Below, piece by piece: positions 1 to 7,886 of a stretch of 22,782 bases of DNA. The stretch is taken from assembly GCA_016882585.1 (NCBI GenBank), contig VGPP01000010.1:1-22782 (forward strand), written 5' to 3'. The stretch is from Cyanobacteria bacterium M_surface_7_m2_037. GTDB lineage: Bacteria > Cyanobacteriota > Cyanobacteriia > PCC-6307 > Cyanobiaceae. The first letter of the stretch is position 1; every line of letters starts with the position of its first letter. The notes beneath the pieces are model-generated. The model saw only the letters and a program-made list of their open reading frames with translations, had not been told where the DNA came from and did not search any database. Made by a program: the position numbers and the translations under genes.

Positions 1-683
1 GGGGTGAGGTTCTTTGGCAGCTTGTCGAGCTGTTCGAGCACGCCGTCCTGGCGCAGGCGGATCACCAATCCATCGTCCTGGGGTTCCAGGTGGATGTCGC
101 TGGCGCTGCGCTGCAGGGCCTGCACCAGGATCCGGTCCACCAGGCTCACCACCGGTGAGGCATTGGAGGCCGACAGGCTGGCCTCCACGTCGAGATCGTC
201 GAAGTCGTCGGTGGGCGCGGCCTCCAGTGTGTCGTCTAGCTGGAGGTCGTCCACCAGTGAGGCCGCTGCAGCAGGGGCGGGCGGTGTTGGTCTTGGCTTC
301 GGTGTGGGCTCTGGAGATGGTGGTGGGCTCGAGGCGGGAGCAGCGGTTTGCAGCGCGGCCTCCAGCTCATCCGGCAAGGCCAGCCGCAGACAGATCGGGA
401 CTGAGGCGGCTGCGGCGAGTTGTTCGAGCTGTTGGCGTTGCTCTGCACCCCAGTGGCTGGGGATCGCCAGCACCAACTCGCCGTTGCTGTGGGCCACTGG
501 CAGGCAGCCCAGCGGGCGGCAGCGCTCCTGCGAGAACGCCTGGGCCCATCGCCAGCGCTCCTCCCCGGCGGCCTGCAGCTCCTGGCGGCTCAGCACGGCC
601 TCGCCCAGCAGCAATTCCACCTCCAGCCGTTGCTGATCAGCGCTGGCCGCGGCCGGCACCGGCCTCGTGGGGGTGAGGGTCAT
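1..683 (-). CDS. pilB: Type IV pilus assembly / type II secretion ATPase PilB (GspE family), N-terminal part, cut by the window edge
   Basis: The reverse strand reads from an ATG at 683 without a stop to base 1, giving about 227 residues of a longer protein. PilB/GspE is the cytoplasmic hexameric ATPase that drives pilus extension. Residues 1-105 resemble the MshEN/GspE N-terminal region, with a stretch rich in Leu, Glu and Gln. A Pro/Ala-rich linker and an acidic stretch (LVDDLQLDDTLE, then DDFDDLDVE) follow. The last part is the family hallmark at the start of the ATPase domain: SPVVSLVDRILVQALQ, ASDIHLEPQDDG, then VIRLRQDGVLEQL. The Walker motifs lie outside the window. It is divergent from grpE with 95 nt between the starts. 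No strong ribosome site decides the start. Confidence comes from the SDIHLEP signature. Confidence 0.9.
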   Translation of the reverse strand, partial: MTLTPTRPVPAAASADQQRLEVELLLGEAVLSRQELQAAGEERWRWAQAFSQERCRPLGCLPVAHSNGELVLAIPSHWGAEQRQQLEQLAAAASVPICLRLALPDELEAALQTAAPASSPPPSPEPTPKPRPTPPAPAAAASLVDDLQLDDTLEAAPTDDFDDLDVEASLSASNASPVVSLVDRILVQALQRSASDIHLEPQDDGLVIRLRQDGVLEQLDKLPKNLT

Positions 684-778
684 CAGCGGCTCGGCACAAG
701 AGGTGCGGGCTTCCGCCGCTTGTGGGGGGGAGCCCCTTCACACCAACATGTCTAGATCAGATCTCCGGTTCGGTCAGC

Positions 779-1456
779 ATGAGCGGCGAAGCGACCCCCT
801 TCCCCCAGGAATCCGCCGACACCCTCAACACCTCTGGTGAAGCCCCTGCTGAGGTGACGGCAGAGCAGGCTCCTGCCCCTGAAGCAGCGGCTGAGGCTCC
901 TGCTCCCAGCGCTGATCCTGAGCAGCGGGTGCGTGAGCTGGAGGCGGAGCTCGAAGCGCTGAAGGCCGAGCATGAAACGGTGCGCAGCCAATACATGCGC
1001 ATCGCCGCCGACTTCGACAACTTCCGCAAGCGCCAGAGCCGCGATCAAGACGATCTGCGCGTGCAGATCGCCTGCAGCACCCTCAGCGAGATCCTGCCGG
1101 TGGTGGACAACTTCGAGCGGGCCCGCCAGCAGCTGGAACCCCAGGCCGAGGAGGCCCAGACCATCCACCGCAGCTACCAGGGCCTCTACAAGCAGCTGGT
1201 GGATGTGTTCAAGCAGCTGGGTGTGTCGCCGATGCGCGTGGAGGGTGAACCCTTCGATCCCAACCTGCATGAAGCGGTGCTGCGGGAACCCAGCGATGAG
1301 CACAGCGAAGACGTGGTGATCGCCGAGCTGCAGCGGGGCTACCACCTCAACGGCCGGGTGCTGCGCCATGCCCTGGTGAAGGTGTCGATGGGCCCTGGCC
1401 CCGGTGCCTCCGAGCCTGCCCCGGCTGACAGCGCGCCCGCTGAGCACGAGGCCTGA
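779..1456 (+). CDS. grpE: GrpE, nucleotide exchange factor of DnaK
   Basis: GrpE is the homodimeric cytoplasmic co-chaperone that releases ADP from DnaK. The 225-residue product has an Ala/Pro/Glu-rich tail (1-50), a long coiled-coil helix (about 50-95, EQRVRELEAELEALKAEHE) and the family core YMRIAADFDNFRKRQ. The C-terminal beta domain follows, with PMRVEGEPFDPNLHEAV and a GYHLNGRVLRHALVKVS signature. The ATG at 779 was chosen because the frame upstream (to 722) reads low-complexity sequence unlike GrpE. dnaJ follows after 3 nt, so the two are almost certainly cotranscribed. dnaK itself is not in the window. No CIRCE element was found upstream. Confidence 0.96.
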   Translation: MSGEATPFPQESADTLNTSGEAPAEVTAEQAPAPEAAAEAPAPSADPEQRVRELEAELEALKAEHETVRSQYMRIAADFDNFRKRQSRDQDDLRVQIACSTLSEILPVVDNFERARQQLEPQAEEAQTIHRSYQGLYKQLVDVFKQLGVSPMRVEGEPFDPNLHEAVLREPSDEHSEDVVIAELQRGYHLNGRVLRHALVKVSMGPGPGASEPAPADSAPAEHEA

Positions 1457-1459
1457 TCG

Positions 1460-2590
1460 ATGGCCGACTACTACGACCTGCTGGGGGTCGCCCGCGATTC
1501 CGACGCCGATACCCTCAAGCGGGCTTATCGGCGTCTGGCGCGTCAGTACCACCCCGATATCAACAAGGAACCCGGCGCCGAGGACAAGTTCAAGGAGATC
1601 GGCCGCGCCTATGAGGTGCTGAGCGATCCCCAGACCCGCGCCCGCTACGACCAGTTCGGTGAGGCCGGCCTCGGTGGAGCCGCTGGCATGCCCGACATGG
1701 GCGATATGGGGGGCTTCGCCGATCTGTTCGAAACCTTCTTCAGCGGTTTCGGCGGCGGTGGCATGGGCGGCCCTGGTGGCGCTGGTGCCCGCCGCCGCGG
1801 CCCACGCCAGGGCGACGACCTGCGCTTCGACCTCACCGTGAGCTTCAGCGAAGCGGTGTTCGGCAAAGAGAAAGAAATCCAGATCCGCCACCTGGAAACC
1901 TGCAGCACCTGCAGCGGCTCCGGTGCCAAGAGCGGCAGCGGTCCCACCAGCTGCGGCACCTGCGGCGGTGCTGGCCAGGTGCGCCGCGCCACCCGCACCC
2001 CCTTCGGCAGCTTCACCCAGGTGGCCCCCTGCCCCACCTGCGAGGGCACGGGCCAGGTGATCGCCGATCCCTGCAATGCCTGCGGCGGCCAGGGCCTGCA
2101 GCAGGTGCGCAAGAAGCTGCGCATCAACATCCCCGCTGGTGTGGACAGCGGTACGCGCCTGCGGGTGGCCAACGAGGGCAACGCCGGCCAGCGCGGTGGC
2201 CCGCCGGGGGATCTCTATGTGTTCCTCACGGTGCAGTCGCATCCGCACCTGCGGCGCGACGGCATCAACATCCACTCGGAGGTGACCGTGAATTACCTCC
2301 AGGCGATCCTCGGCGACACGATCGAGGTGGAAACCGTGGACGGCCAGGAGCAGCTGGAGATCCCCGCCGGCACCCAGCCGGGCGCGGTGCTCACCCTCAC
2401 CGGTAAGGGCGTGCCCAAGCTGGGCAACCCTGTGGCCCGCGGCAATCACCTGATTGCGATCAAGGTGCAGCTGCCCACCAAGCTCAATCGCGAGGAGAAG
2501 GAGTTGCTCGAGCAGCTGGCCGGCCATCACACCGCCAAGGGGCACAAACACCCCCACAAGAGCGGCTTGTTCGGCGGCCTGTTTGGCTGA
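1460..2590 (+). CDS. dnaJ: DnaJ, type I Hsp40 co-chaperone
   Basis: DnaJ stimulates DnaK ATPase and delivers clients. The 376-residue protein has the full type I layout. The J domain (1-65) has HPD at 31-33. A Gly/Phe-rich linker occupies about 70-115. The cysteine-rich zinc domain has four CxxCxGxG repeats at 148-155, 165-172, 191-198 and 205-212. The C-terminal peptide-binding domains end in a Lys/His/Gly-rich tail. All eight zinc cysteines are present. The start is the ATG 3 nt after grpE's stop. The next gene begins 7 nt after its stop, so grpE, dnaJ, the TusA-like gene and rsgA appear to form one transcription unit. Picocyanobacteria usually carry several dnaJ copies; this is the grpE-linked one. 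Confidence 0.97.
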   Translation: MADYYDLLGVARDSDADTLKRAYRRLARQYHPDINKEPGAEDKFKEIGRAYEVLSDPQTRARYDQFGEAGLGGAAGMPDMGDMGGFADLFETFFSGFGGGGMGGPGGAGARRRGPRQGDDLRFDLTVSFSEAVFGKEKEIQIRHLETCSTCSGSGAKSGSGPTSCGTCGGAGQVRRATRTPFGSFTQVAPCPTCEGTGQVIADPCNACGGQGLQQVRKKLRINIPAGVDSGTRLRVANEGNAGQRGGPPGDLYVFLTVQSHPHLRRDGINIHSEVTVNYLQAILGDTIEVETVDGQEQLEIPAGTQPGAVLTLTGKGVPKLGNPVARGNHLIAIKVQLPTKLNREEKELLEQLAGHHTAKGHKHPHKSGLFGGLFG

Positions 2591-2597
2591 ACCGGCT

Positions 2598-2861
2598 GTG
2601 AGCGCCGCTACCCCCGATCCCACAGCCGCGCCGGATCCAGCCGTTCAGCTCGATCTGCGCGGCACCCCCTGCCCGCTCAATTTCATCCGCAGCAAGCTGG
2701 CGCTCGAGAAGCTTGAGCCCGGCGCCTGGCTGCAGGTGGATCTTGATGCGGGTGAGCCGGAGCAGATGGTGGCTTCCGGCCTGCGGGAAGCCGGCAACCG
2801 GGTGGAGCAGCATCCCGGCGAGGCCGGCGCCGTGCGCTTGTTGATTCAGCGTCTTGGCTGA
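2598..2861 (+). CDS. TusA/SirA-like sulfur carrier protein
   Basis: This is a small (87-residue) protein of the TusA family, which passes persulfide sulfur to tRNA thiolation or cofactor pathways using a Cys in a Cys-Pro motif. The signature is LDLRGTPCPLNFIRSKLALEKL, with the acceptor Cys at about residue 26. It is followed by the typical turn LEPGAWLQVDLDAGEP and a helix ending in RLLIQRLG. The start is a GTG at 2598, 7 nt after dnaJ. The open frame runs further upstream but only through dnaJ in another frame. Its 3' end overlaps the likely rsgA start by 8 nt, suggesting translational coupling. The specific sulfur pathway cannot be told from sequence. Confidence 0.88.
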   Translation: MSAATPDPTAAPDPAVQLDLRGTPCPLNFIRSKLALEKLEPGAWLQVDLDAGEPEQMVASGLREAGNRVEQHPGEAGAVRLLIQRLG

Positions 2862-3867
2862 AGCCGCACGGGTGATGGCCCTGGAGGCCAACTTCTGCCG
2901 CGTGCAGCTCGATCAACCCGGCCCCGATGGCATCGAGCACCTGCTCTGTGTGCGCCGCACCCGCCTCGGTAAAACCGGTCAGCAGATCTGTGTGGGCGAT
3001 CGCGTGCAGATCGAGGGCATCGATTGGCCGGAGCGCCGCGGCGCCGTGGCCGCGCTGGAGCCGCGCAGCAGCTTGCTCGAGCGGCCAGCGGTGGCCAACT
3101 GCAGCCGGGTGGTGGTGGCGGTGGCCCTGGAGCAGCCGCAGCTCGATCCGCTGCAGCTCACCCGTTTTCTGCTCACGGCGGAGCGCACCGGTGTGGCGGT
3201 GGAGCTGGTGCTCACCAAGGCGGATCTGCTCAGCGCCGCGCAGCAACAGAGCTGGCGTGAGCGCCTGCAGGCCTGGGGCTATGAGCCGCTGCTGGTGTCG
3301 TCGCAGAGGGGTGAGGGGATCGCTGGGCTGCGGGAGCGCCTCACCCAGCCCGGAATTGCGGTGCTGTGCGGCCCATCCGGTGTGGGAAAAAGCAGCCTGA
3401 TCAATGCCCTTGTGCCGGAGTTGGCCCTGCGGGTGAGTGCCGTGTCGGGTCGGCTGCAGCGGGGCCGGCACACCACCCGGCACGTGGAATTGTTCCCCCT
3501 GGCGCCGGGTGCCCTGTTGGCCGATACGCCGGGCTTCAACCGCCCGGATCTACCGGCGGATCCGGTGGAGCTGGGGCCGCTGTTTCCTGAGATCCGTGAG
3601 CGGCTCTCGCGCGGCGTTTGCCGCTTCAAGAATTGCCTGCATCAAGGCGATCCCGGCTGCGCTGTGGGGGTCGACTGGGATCGCCATCCCCTCTACATCA
3701 GCTGCCTGGAGGCCGTGCAGGCCCAGGCACTGCGGGAGCGCTCCCGCAGCGTGGATGGGGCTGGGCTCAAGCAGCGCGGCAGTCGTCGCGAGCCGCTGCT
3801 GGATCAACGCTTGCGGCAAGTGTCGCGGCGCCGCCTGCGCCAGAACGAGCCGGATGAGGCGGAGTGA
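2854..3867 (+). CDS. rsgA: Ribosome small-subunit biogenesis GTPase RsgA (YjeQ)
   Basis: RsgA is a circularly permuted GTPase that checks late 30S maturation. An OB-fold occupies about residues 8-75. GTPase motifs follow in permuted order: G4 TKAD (121-124), G1 GPSGVGKS (173-180) and G3 DTPG (224-227). The C-terminal zinc motif is Cys256, Cys261, His263, Cys269. All of these are intact. The start could be the TTG at 2854 (337 residues, overlapping the tusA-like gene by 8 nt) or the ATG at 2875 (330 residues, MALEANFCRV). Homology begins around EANFCRV, so either fits. It is the last gene of the grpE operon and is convergent with ybaB, with 9 nt between the stops. Confidence 0.95.
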   Translation: MAEAARVMALEANFCRVQLDQPGPDGIEHLLCVRRTRLGKTGQQICVGDRVQIEGIDWPERRGAVAALEPRSSLLERPAVANCSRVVVAVALEQPQLDPLQLTRFLLTAERTGVAVELVLTKADLLSAAQQQSWRERLQAWGYEPLLVSSQRGEGIAGLRERLTQPGIAVLCGPSGVGKSSLINALVPELALRVSAVSGRLQRGRHTTRHVELFPLAPGALLADTPGFNRPDLPADPVELGPLFPEIRERLSRGVCRFKNCLHQGDPGCAVGVDWDRHPLYISCLEAVQAQALRERSRSVDGAGLKQRGSRREPLLDQRLRQVSRRRLRQNEPDEAE

Positions 3868-3876
3868 GCTTCGGGC

Positions 3877-4215
3877 TCAGCCCAGGCCAGGCAGGTTCAG
3901 GTTGAGCCCGCCGGTGAGCTCTTCCATGCGCTGCTTCATCGTGCCTGTGGAAAGCTCGTAGGCCGCTTTGAGCGCATCGAGCGTGGCGGCTTCTGCGGCA
4001 GGAGCACCCTCAGCCAGCAGGGCGGGATCGAGGTGCACCTTCAGGGGTTGCTGGTTGCCGGAGAGCCACACGCTGGCGCGGCCGCAGCTGCTGGTGCCCT
4101 CGAGCTCCATGGCATCGAGCTCCTCCTGAAGCTTGGCGGCGTCCTGCTGGATCTGCTGCGCCTTCTTGAAGGCCTCGGTGAGCTGGCCGAAGTTGGGAAG
4201 TCCGAAACCGGCCAT
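3877..4215 (-). CDS. ebfC: YbaB/EbfC family nucleoid-associated protein
   Basis: This 112-residue protein belongs to the small DNA-binding YbaB/EbfC family, dimers that coat DNA. The typical start is MAGFGLPNFGQLTEAFKKAQQ, followed by a Lys/Gln/Glu-rich helix. A beta region has the GRASVWLSGNQQPLKVHLDP pattern, and a C-terminal helix contains STGTMKQRMEELTGGLNL. The family often sits beside dnaX-recR; here it lies just downstream of murB on the same strand with 49 nt between them, an arrangement common in picocyanobacteria as far as I recall. It may be transcribed with murC-murB. Confidence 0.93.
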   Translation of the reverse strand: MAGFGLPNFGQLTEAFKKAQQIQQDAAKLQEELDAMELEGTSSCGRASVWLSGNQQPLKVHLDPALLAEGAPAAEAATLDALKAAYELSTGTMKQRMEELTGGLNLNLPGLG

Positions 4216-4264
4216 GGCGGCGCCTGTGCAGTTGGGCGCAGGTTACGCGGTGCTGCGGGTGGGC

Positions 4265-5182
4265 TCAGGCCGCCAGGGCGATGCCCTCGAAGGGCCCCAG
4301 CCGCTTCACCTCGGTGTGCAGGGTGATGCCGTGGGCGGCCTGGATCCGCTGCTGCACAGCTCCGATCAGCTGATCGATCTCGGTGGCGGTGGCGGCGCCG
4401 GTGTTCACGATGAAATTGGCGTGAATCGGCGACACCTGGGCTCCGCCCATACTCAGACCCTTCAAACCCAGAGCCTCGATCAGTTGGCCGGCCTTGTGGG
4501 GCTCAGGGTTGCGGAACACGCTGCCGCAGCTGGGCTGCTGATACGGCTGGGTGCTGGTGCGGCTGTGCAGGTTGGCACTGGTGCGCCGGCTCACGTCGGC
4601 TGGATCGTGGCCGGCGTTCAGCCGGAATCGAGCTGAGAGCACCACCAGTGGCTCCTCCTGCAGGCGGCTGTGGCGATAGGCGAAATCGAGCTCGCCGGCG
4701 CGCAGCTCGAACGGCTGGTGGGGCCGGTGGGGCTCAATCACGGTGACGCTCTCCAGCACCTCCGCGGTGCAGCCGCCCTGGGCGCCGGCATTCATCACGG
4801 CGGCGCCACCCACCGTTCCGGGGATGCCCACCGACCACTCCAGACCAGCGAGGCCAGCCCGGGCGGCCCGGCGCGCCAGGCTCGGGATCGGTTCGCCGGC
4901 CTGGGCTTCGATCAGCCCCGTGCCGGCATCGAGCACGGCGCCCTGCAGGCGGCGGTTGCAGAGGGTGAGGCCCTCCAGGCCCGCATCGCTCACCAGCAGG
5001 TTGGAGCCGGCGCCGATCACCAAGCTCGGCAGGCCTTCGGCCTGAGCCCAGGCGAGTAGAGCCTGCAGTTGAAGAGCGCTCTCCGGTTCCGCAAACCACT
5101 GGGCCGATCCGCCCACACGCCATGTCGTGTAGTCCGCCAATCCCACGGAGCGCCGCAGGCCGAGTGGGGTGGCGGCCGTCAT
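4265..5182 (-). CDS. murB: UDP-N-acetylenolpyruvoylglucosamine reductase MurB
   Basis: MurB is a FAD enzyme that reduces UDP-GlcNAc-enolpyruvate to UDP-MurNAc with NADPH. FAD-binding features are YTTWRVGGSAQWF, VIGAGSNLLVSD and GIPGTVGGAAVMNAGAQGG. The C-terminal substrate domain has the catalytic serine motif SCGSVFRNP, then GAQVSPIHANFIVN and a terminal HTEVKRLG with the acidic catalytic residue. The 305-residue length is normal. The chosen ATG at 5182 overlaps the murC stop in an ATGA arrangement, which favours it over an in-frame upstream start at 5236 inside murC. Coupled translation with murC is likely. Confidence 0.96.
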   Translation of the reverse strand: MTAATPLGLRRSVGLADYTTWRVGGSAQWFAEPESALQLQALLAWAQAEGLPSLVIGAGSNLLVSDAGLEGLTLCNRRLQGAVLDAGTGLIEAQAGEPIPSLARRAARAGLAGLEWSVGIPGTVGGAAVMNAGAQGGCTAEVLESVTVIEPHRPHQPFELRAGELDFAYRHSRLQEEPLVVLSARFRLNAGHDPADVSRRTSANLHSRTSTQPYQQPSCGSVFRNPEPHKAGQLIEALGLKGLSMGGAQVSPIHANFIVNTGAATATEIDQLIGAVQQRIQAAHGITLHTEVKRLGPFEGIALAA

Positions 5183-6627
5183 GCCGCTACGGGAAACGTG
5201 GCGAGGGGGTCTTCGCGGTTCTGCAGGCGCCCCCAAAGCCCATTCACATCACCGGCGCCCATGGCCAGCACCAGATCGCCTGGAACGCTGCGCTCGGCCA
5301 CGGCATCGGCCAGATCGTCGAGGCTGTCGGCCACCGTCACGGTTAGGTCGGGCCTGAGCCGCTGGATGGCGGCGGCCAGGGCATGGCTGGAGATGCCGGC
5401 AATCGGTGCTTCCCCGGCTGCATACAGCGGTGCCAGCAACACCTCATCGGCCTGGCCCAGGGCCGCGGCGAAGGGCTCGAGGAATTCGGCAGTGCGGCTG
5501 TAGCGATGGGGTTGGAACACCGCCAGCACCCGTTGGGGCACCTCCGGCAGCGGGCTGCGTCCGCTGCTCACCATCAATTGCGCGGTGGCGAGCGTGGCGC
5601 CCACCTCGCTGGGGTGATGGGCGTAGTCATCCACCACCTGGCGCTCGGCCCAGGTGCCGCGGTAGTCGAAGCGGCGGCCGGGGGCCTGCAGGCTCTCCAC
5701 GGCCTGGCGCAGTTCCGCAAACGACACGCCGTGCAGCCGGCAGGCCGCCATGGCTGCGGTGGCATTGCTGAGGTTGTGCAGCCCGGGCAGGGGCAGGGTG
5801 AACCGGCCCACACAGGTTCCCTGCTCGTAGAAGTCGGCCAGGGTGCTGTCGCCGCTCAGCTCCACGGGGATGGCGGCGAAATCCACGCCATCGGCGCTGC
5901 TGGTGGACCACCAGTGGCTGGCGTTGAACTGTTGGCTGAGGATCGGGCAGTCGCGGTTGGCCAGCAGCTGCTCACAGCCGCGGCCGAAGCGCTGCAGGGT
6001 GGCGATCAGGGCAGCCAGATCGGCGTAGTGATCGGTGTGATCGAGCTCCAGGTTGGTGATCACCCCCAGCCAGGCCTGGAATTTCACCAGGGTTCCATCG
6101 GATTCATCGGCTTCGGCCACCAGCAGGGCGCCTTTGCCGTTGCGGCCGTTGCTGCCGAAGGCGGGCACCACGCCGCCGATCACGGCGGTGGGGTCGTGGT
6201 TGGTGGCGTGCAGCAGGCTGGCGATCAGCGTGCTGGTGGTGGTTTTGCCGTGGCTGCCGGCCACGGCCACGGAGTTTTGGCCGGCGATCAGGGCGGCGAG
6301 CACATCGGAGCGATGGGCGATCTCCAGCCCGGCCCGGCGGGCTTCCTGCAGTTCAGGGTTTGTGGCGGGCACCGCCGAGCTCACCACCACCAGCGGTTGG
6401 GTGGAGGTGCCGCTGCGGATGGCGGCGATGGTGGTGGCGCTCTGTTCCCGGAACACGCGCACGCCGCGGCTGCGCAGGTCCTGCAATACAGCGTTGTCGC
6501 GCGGGTCGGAACCACTCACCTGGAAGCCCCGATCCGCCAGGATGCCGGCGATGGCCGACATGCCGATGCCGCCGACTCCAATGAAATGGAGGGGTTGACG
6601 GCGATCGAGCTGTTGGGCCAAGGGCAT
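5179..6627 (-). CDS. murC: UDP-N-acetylmuramate--L-alanine ligase MurC
   Basis: MurC is the ATP-dependent Mur ligase that adds the first amino acid of the peptidoglycan stem. Visible motifs are the N-terminal nucleotide fold HFIGVGGIGMSAIAG, the ATP loop GSHGKTTTSTLIASLL, EADESDGTLVKF, LELDHTDHY, the central HNLSNATAA and the C-terminal VDDYAHHPSEV and QPHRYSR. All diagnostic Mur ligase residues seem present in 482 residues. The open frame extends upstream to 6753, but those 42 residues are unlike MurC, so the ATG at 6627 was chosen. It is first in murC-murB and divergent from gap2 over 186 nt. Confidence 0.97.
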   Translation of the reverse strand: MPLAQQLDRRQPLHFIGVGGIGMSAIAGILADRGFQVSGSDPRDNAVLQDLRSRGVRVFREQSATTIAAIRSGTSTQPLVVVSSAVPATNPELQEARRAGLEIAHRSDVLAALIAGQNSVAVAGSHGKTTTSTLIASLLHATNHDPTAVIGGVVPAFGSNGRNGKGALLVAEADESDGTLVKFQAWLGVITNLELDHTDHYADLAALIATLQRFGRGCEQLLANRDCPILSQQFNASHWWSTSSADGVDFAAIPVELSGDSTLADFYEQGTCVGRFTLPLPGLHNLSNATAAMAACRLHGVSFAELRQAVESLQAPGRRFDYRGTWAERQVVDDYAHHPSEVGATLATAQLMVSSGRSPLPEVPQRVLAVFQPHRYSRTAEFLEPFAAALGQADEVLLAPLYAAGEAPIAGISSHALAAAIQRLRPDLTVTVADSLDDLADAVAERSVPGDLVLAMGAGDVNGLWGRLQNREDPLATFPVAA

Positions 6628-6728
6628 CTCCAAGCCTGGGGAGACGGTAAGCCGGGAAGTTCCCCTTGTCTGCCCGGATCGGTGTGTTTGAGAGGGATTT
6701 GAGAGCTTCGAGCCAGGCGCGCAAACCC

Positions 6729-6748
6729 ATGTCCCCAGATGGGGACAT
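6729..6748. promoter_or_regulatory. Perfect inverted repeat in the murC-gap2 divergent region, candidate operator
   Basis: The arms ATGTCCCC (6729-6736) and GGGGACAT (6741-6748) are perfect 8-bp inverted repeats with a 4-nt centre. The right arm lies where the -35 region of the gap2 promoter would fall, 14 nt before the -10 candidate. There is no T-run, so it is unlikely to be a terminator. No regulator is assigned; the sequence does not match the NtcA or cyanobacterial LexA consensus. Confidence 0.5.
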
Positions 6749-6762
6749 CCCAATGATCTCTG

Positions 6763-6768
6763 TATGAT
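6763..6768 (+). promoter_or_regulatory. Candidate -10 box of gap2
   Basis: TATGAT matches the sigma-70 -10 consensus at five of six positions and lies 45 nt before the gap2 ATG. No good -35 hexamer is visible 17 nt upstream (TGGGGA there). That position is instead covered by the inverted repeat at 6729-6748, as expected for an activator- or repressor-controlled promoter. Confidence 0.5.
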
Positions 6769-6813
6769 CGGCGGCCAAATCCCCCTTGCTAGCGGGCTTC
6801 CCCGCTCGATGCC

Positions 6814-7836
6814 ATGACCATCAAGGTTGCGATCAATGGATTCGGCCGTATCGGTCGCAACTTCATGCGTTGCTGGCTCAGCCGTGGAGAGAACACCGGC
6901 ATCGAGCTGGTGGGTATCAACGGTTCAGGTGACACGACCACCAACGCTCACCTGCTCAAGTACGACTCGATGCTGGGCCCCCTGCGCAACGCAGAGGTGA
7001 CCACCACCGACGACACGATCGTCGTGAACGGCAAGACGATCAAAACCTTCTACGACCGCAACCCCGCCAACCTCCCCTGGAAGGAGTGGGGCGTGGATCT
7101 GGTGATCGAGTCCACCGGCGTGTTCAACGACGACGTGGGCGCCAGCAAGCACTTCGAGGCCGGTGCCAAGAAAGTGATCCTCACCGCACCTGGCAAGGGC
7201 GCCAAGGTGGGCACCTTCGTGGTGGGCGTGAACGCCGACCAGTACCGCCACGAGGACTGGGACATCCTCTCCAACGCCAGCTGCACCACCAACTGCATGG
7301 CGCCGATCGTGAAAACGATCGACCAGGCCTTCGGCATCGTGAAGGGCACGATGACCACCACCCACAGCTACACGGGTGACCAGCGCATCCTCGATGCCGC
7401 CCACCGCGACCTGCGCCGCGCCCGCGCCGCCGCCGTGAACATCGTTCCCACCAGCACCGGCGCCGCCAAGGCTGTGGCTCTGGTGTACCCCGAGGTGAAG
7501 GGCAAGCTGAGCGGCATCGCTCTGCGCGTTCCTACCCCCAACGTGTCGGTGTGCGACATGGTGTTCGAGACCGGCCGCGACACCACTGCCGAGGAAGTGA
7601 ACGCCGTGCTCAAGGCCGCTTCCGAGAACGGCATGAAGGGGATCATCAAGTACTGCGATCTGCCCCTGGTGTCGAGCGACCACGCCGGTACCGACGAGAG
7701 CACCATCGTGGACGCCGATCTCACCCTGGTGATGGGCGGCAACATGGTGAAGATCGTGTGCTGGTACGACAACGAGTGGGGCTACAGCCAGCGCGTGGTT
7801 GACCTCGCCGAGATCGTGGCCAAGAACTGGAAGTGA
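6814..7836 (+). CDS. gap2: Glyceraldehyde-3-phosphate dehydrogenase Gap2 (photosynthetic, NAD(P)-dependent)
   Basis: Gap2 reduces 1,3-bisphosphoglycerate in the Calvin cycle. The 340-residue protein has the nucleotide fold INGFGRIGRN (7-16) and the catalytic SCTTNC (156-161, nucleophile Cys157). His184 lies in TTTHSYTGDQR. Other family motifs are RAAAVNIVPTSTGAAKA and the C-terminal WYDNEWGYSQRVVDLAEIV. Its long, near-identical match to remembered cyanobacterial Gap2 sequences separates it from glycolytic Gap1. The segment after the second beta strand reads INGSGDTTTNAHLL, whereas Gap2 proteins I remember have a DTSD- or VTSD-like sequence; a lack of Asp there fits NADP use. It is monocistronic, with its own -10 candidate and a downstream terminator. 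Confidence 0.97.
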   Translation: MTIKVAINGFGRIGRNFMRCWLSRGENTGIELVGINGSGDTTTNAHLLKYDSMLGPLRNAEVTTTDDTIVVNGKTIKTFYDRNPANLPWKEWGVDLVIESTGVFNDDVGASKHFEAGAKKVILTAPGKGAKVGTFVVGVNADQYRHEDWDILSNASCTTNCMAPIVKTIDQAFGIVKGTMTTTHSYTGDQRILDAAHRDLRRARAAAVNIVPTSTGAAKAVALVYPEVKGKLSGIALRVPTPNVSVCDMVFETGRDTTAEEVNAVLKAASENGMKGIIKYCDLPLVSSDHAGTDESTIVDADLTLVMGGNMVKIVCWYDNEWGYSQRVVDLAEIVAKNWK

Positions 7837-7853
7837 GTTCGGTTGAACCCCGG

Positions 7854-7870
7854 GGCTGATCAGATCAGCC
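7854..7870. repeat. 17-bp palindrome just after gap2
   Basis: GGCTGATC and GATCAGCC are perfect 8-bp arms around a single A. The element lies between the gap2 stop (7836) and the intrinsic terminator (7887). It could fold as a 3'-UTR hairpin only with a few unpaired bases at the tip, or act as a protein site. Confidence 0.5.
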
Positions 7871-7886
7871 TGGGCTCACCTGCTTC

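Noticed and set aside
4..676. Two overlapping plus-strand frames of 210 and 220 codons at the left edge
   Set aside because: They are Ser/Arg- and Pro/Arg-rich shadows of the PilB N-terminus, which is identified by its SDIHLEP motif on the minus strand.
752..765. Short palindrome around AGATC-A-GATCT upstream of grpE
   Set aside because: Arms of 5 bp with a 1-nt centre are expected by chance at this scale.
684..778. Possible CIRCE heat-shock operator or good promoter between pilB and grpE
   Set aside because: No TTAGCACTC/GAGTGCTAA pair is present. A weak CTGACC/TAGACA pair for pilB is too poor to list.
752..2623. 623-codon minus-strand frame antisense to grpE-dnaJ
   Set aside because: Its product is a low-complexity Ala/Gly/His/Leu mixture with no domain, mirroring codon bias of two well-identified genes on the other strand.
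5383..6702. 439-codon plus-strand frame antisense to murC
   Set aside because: It lacks any recognisable motif and is explained by GC-rich third positions of murC.
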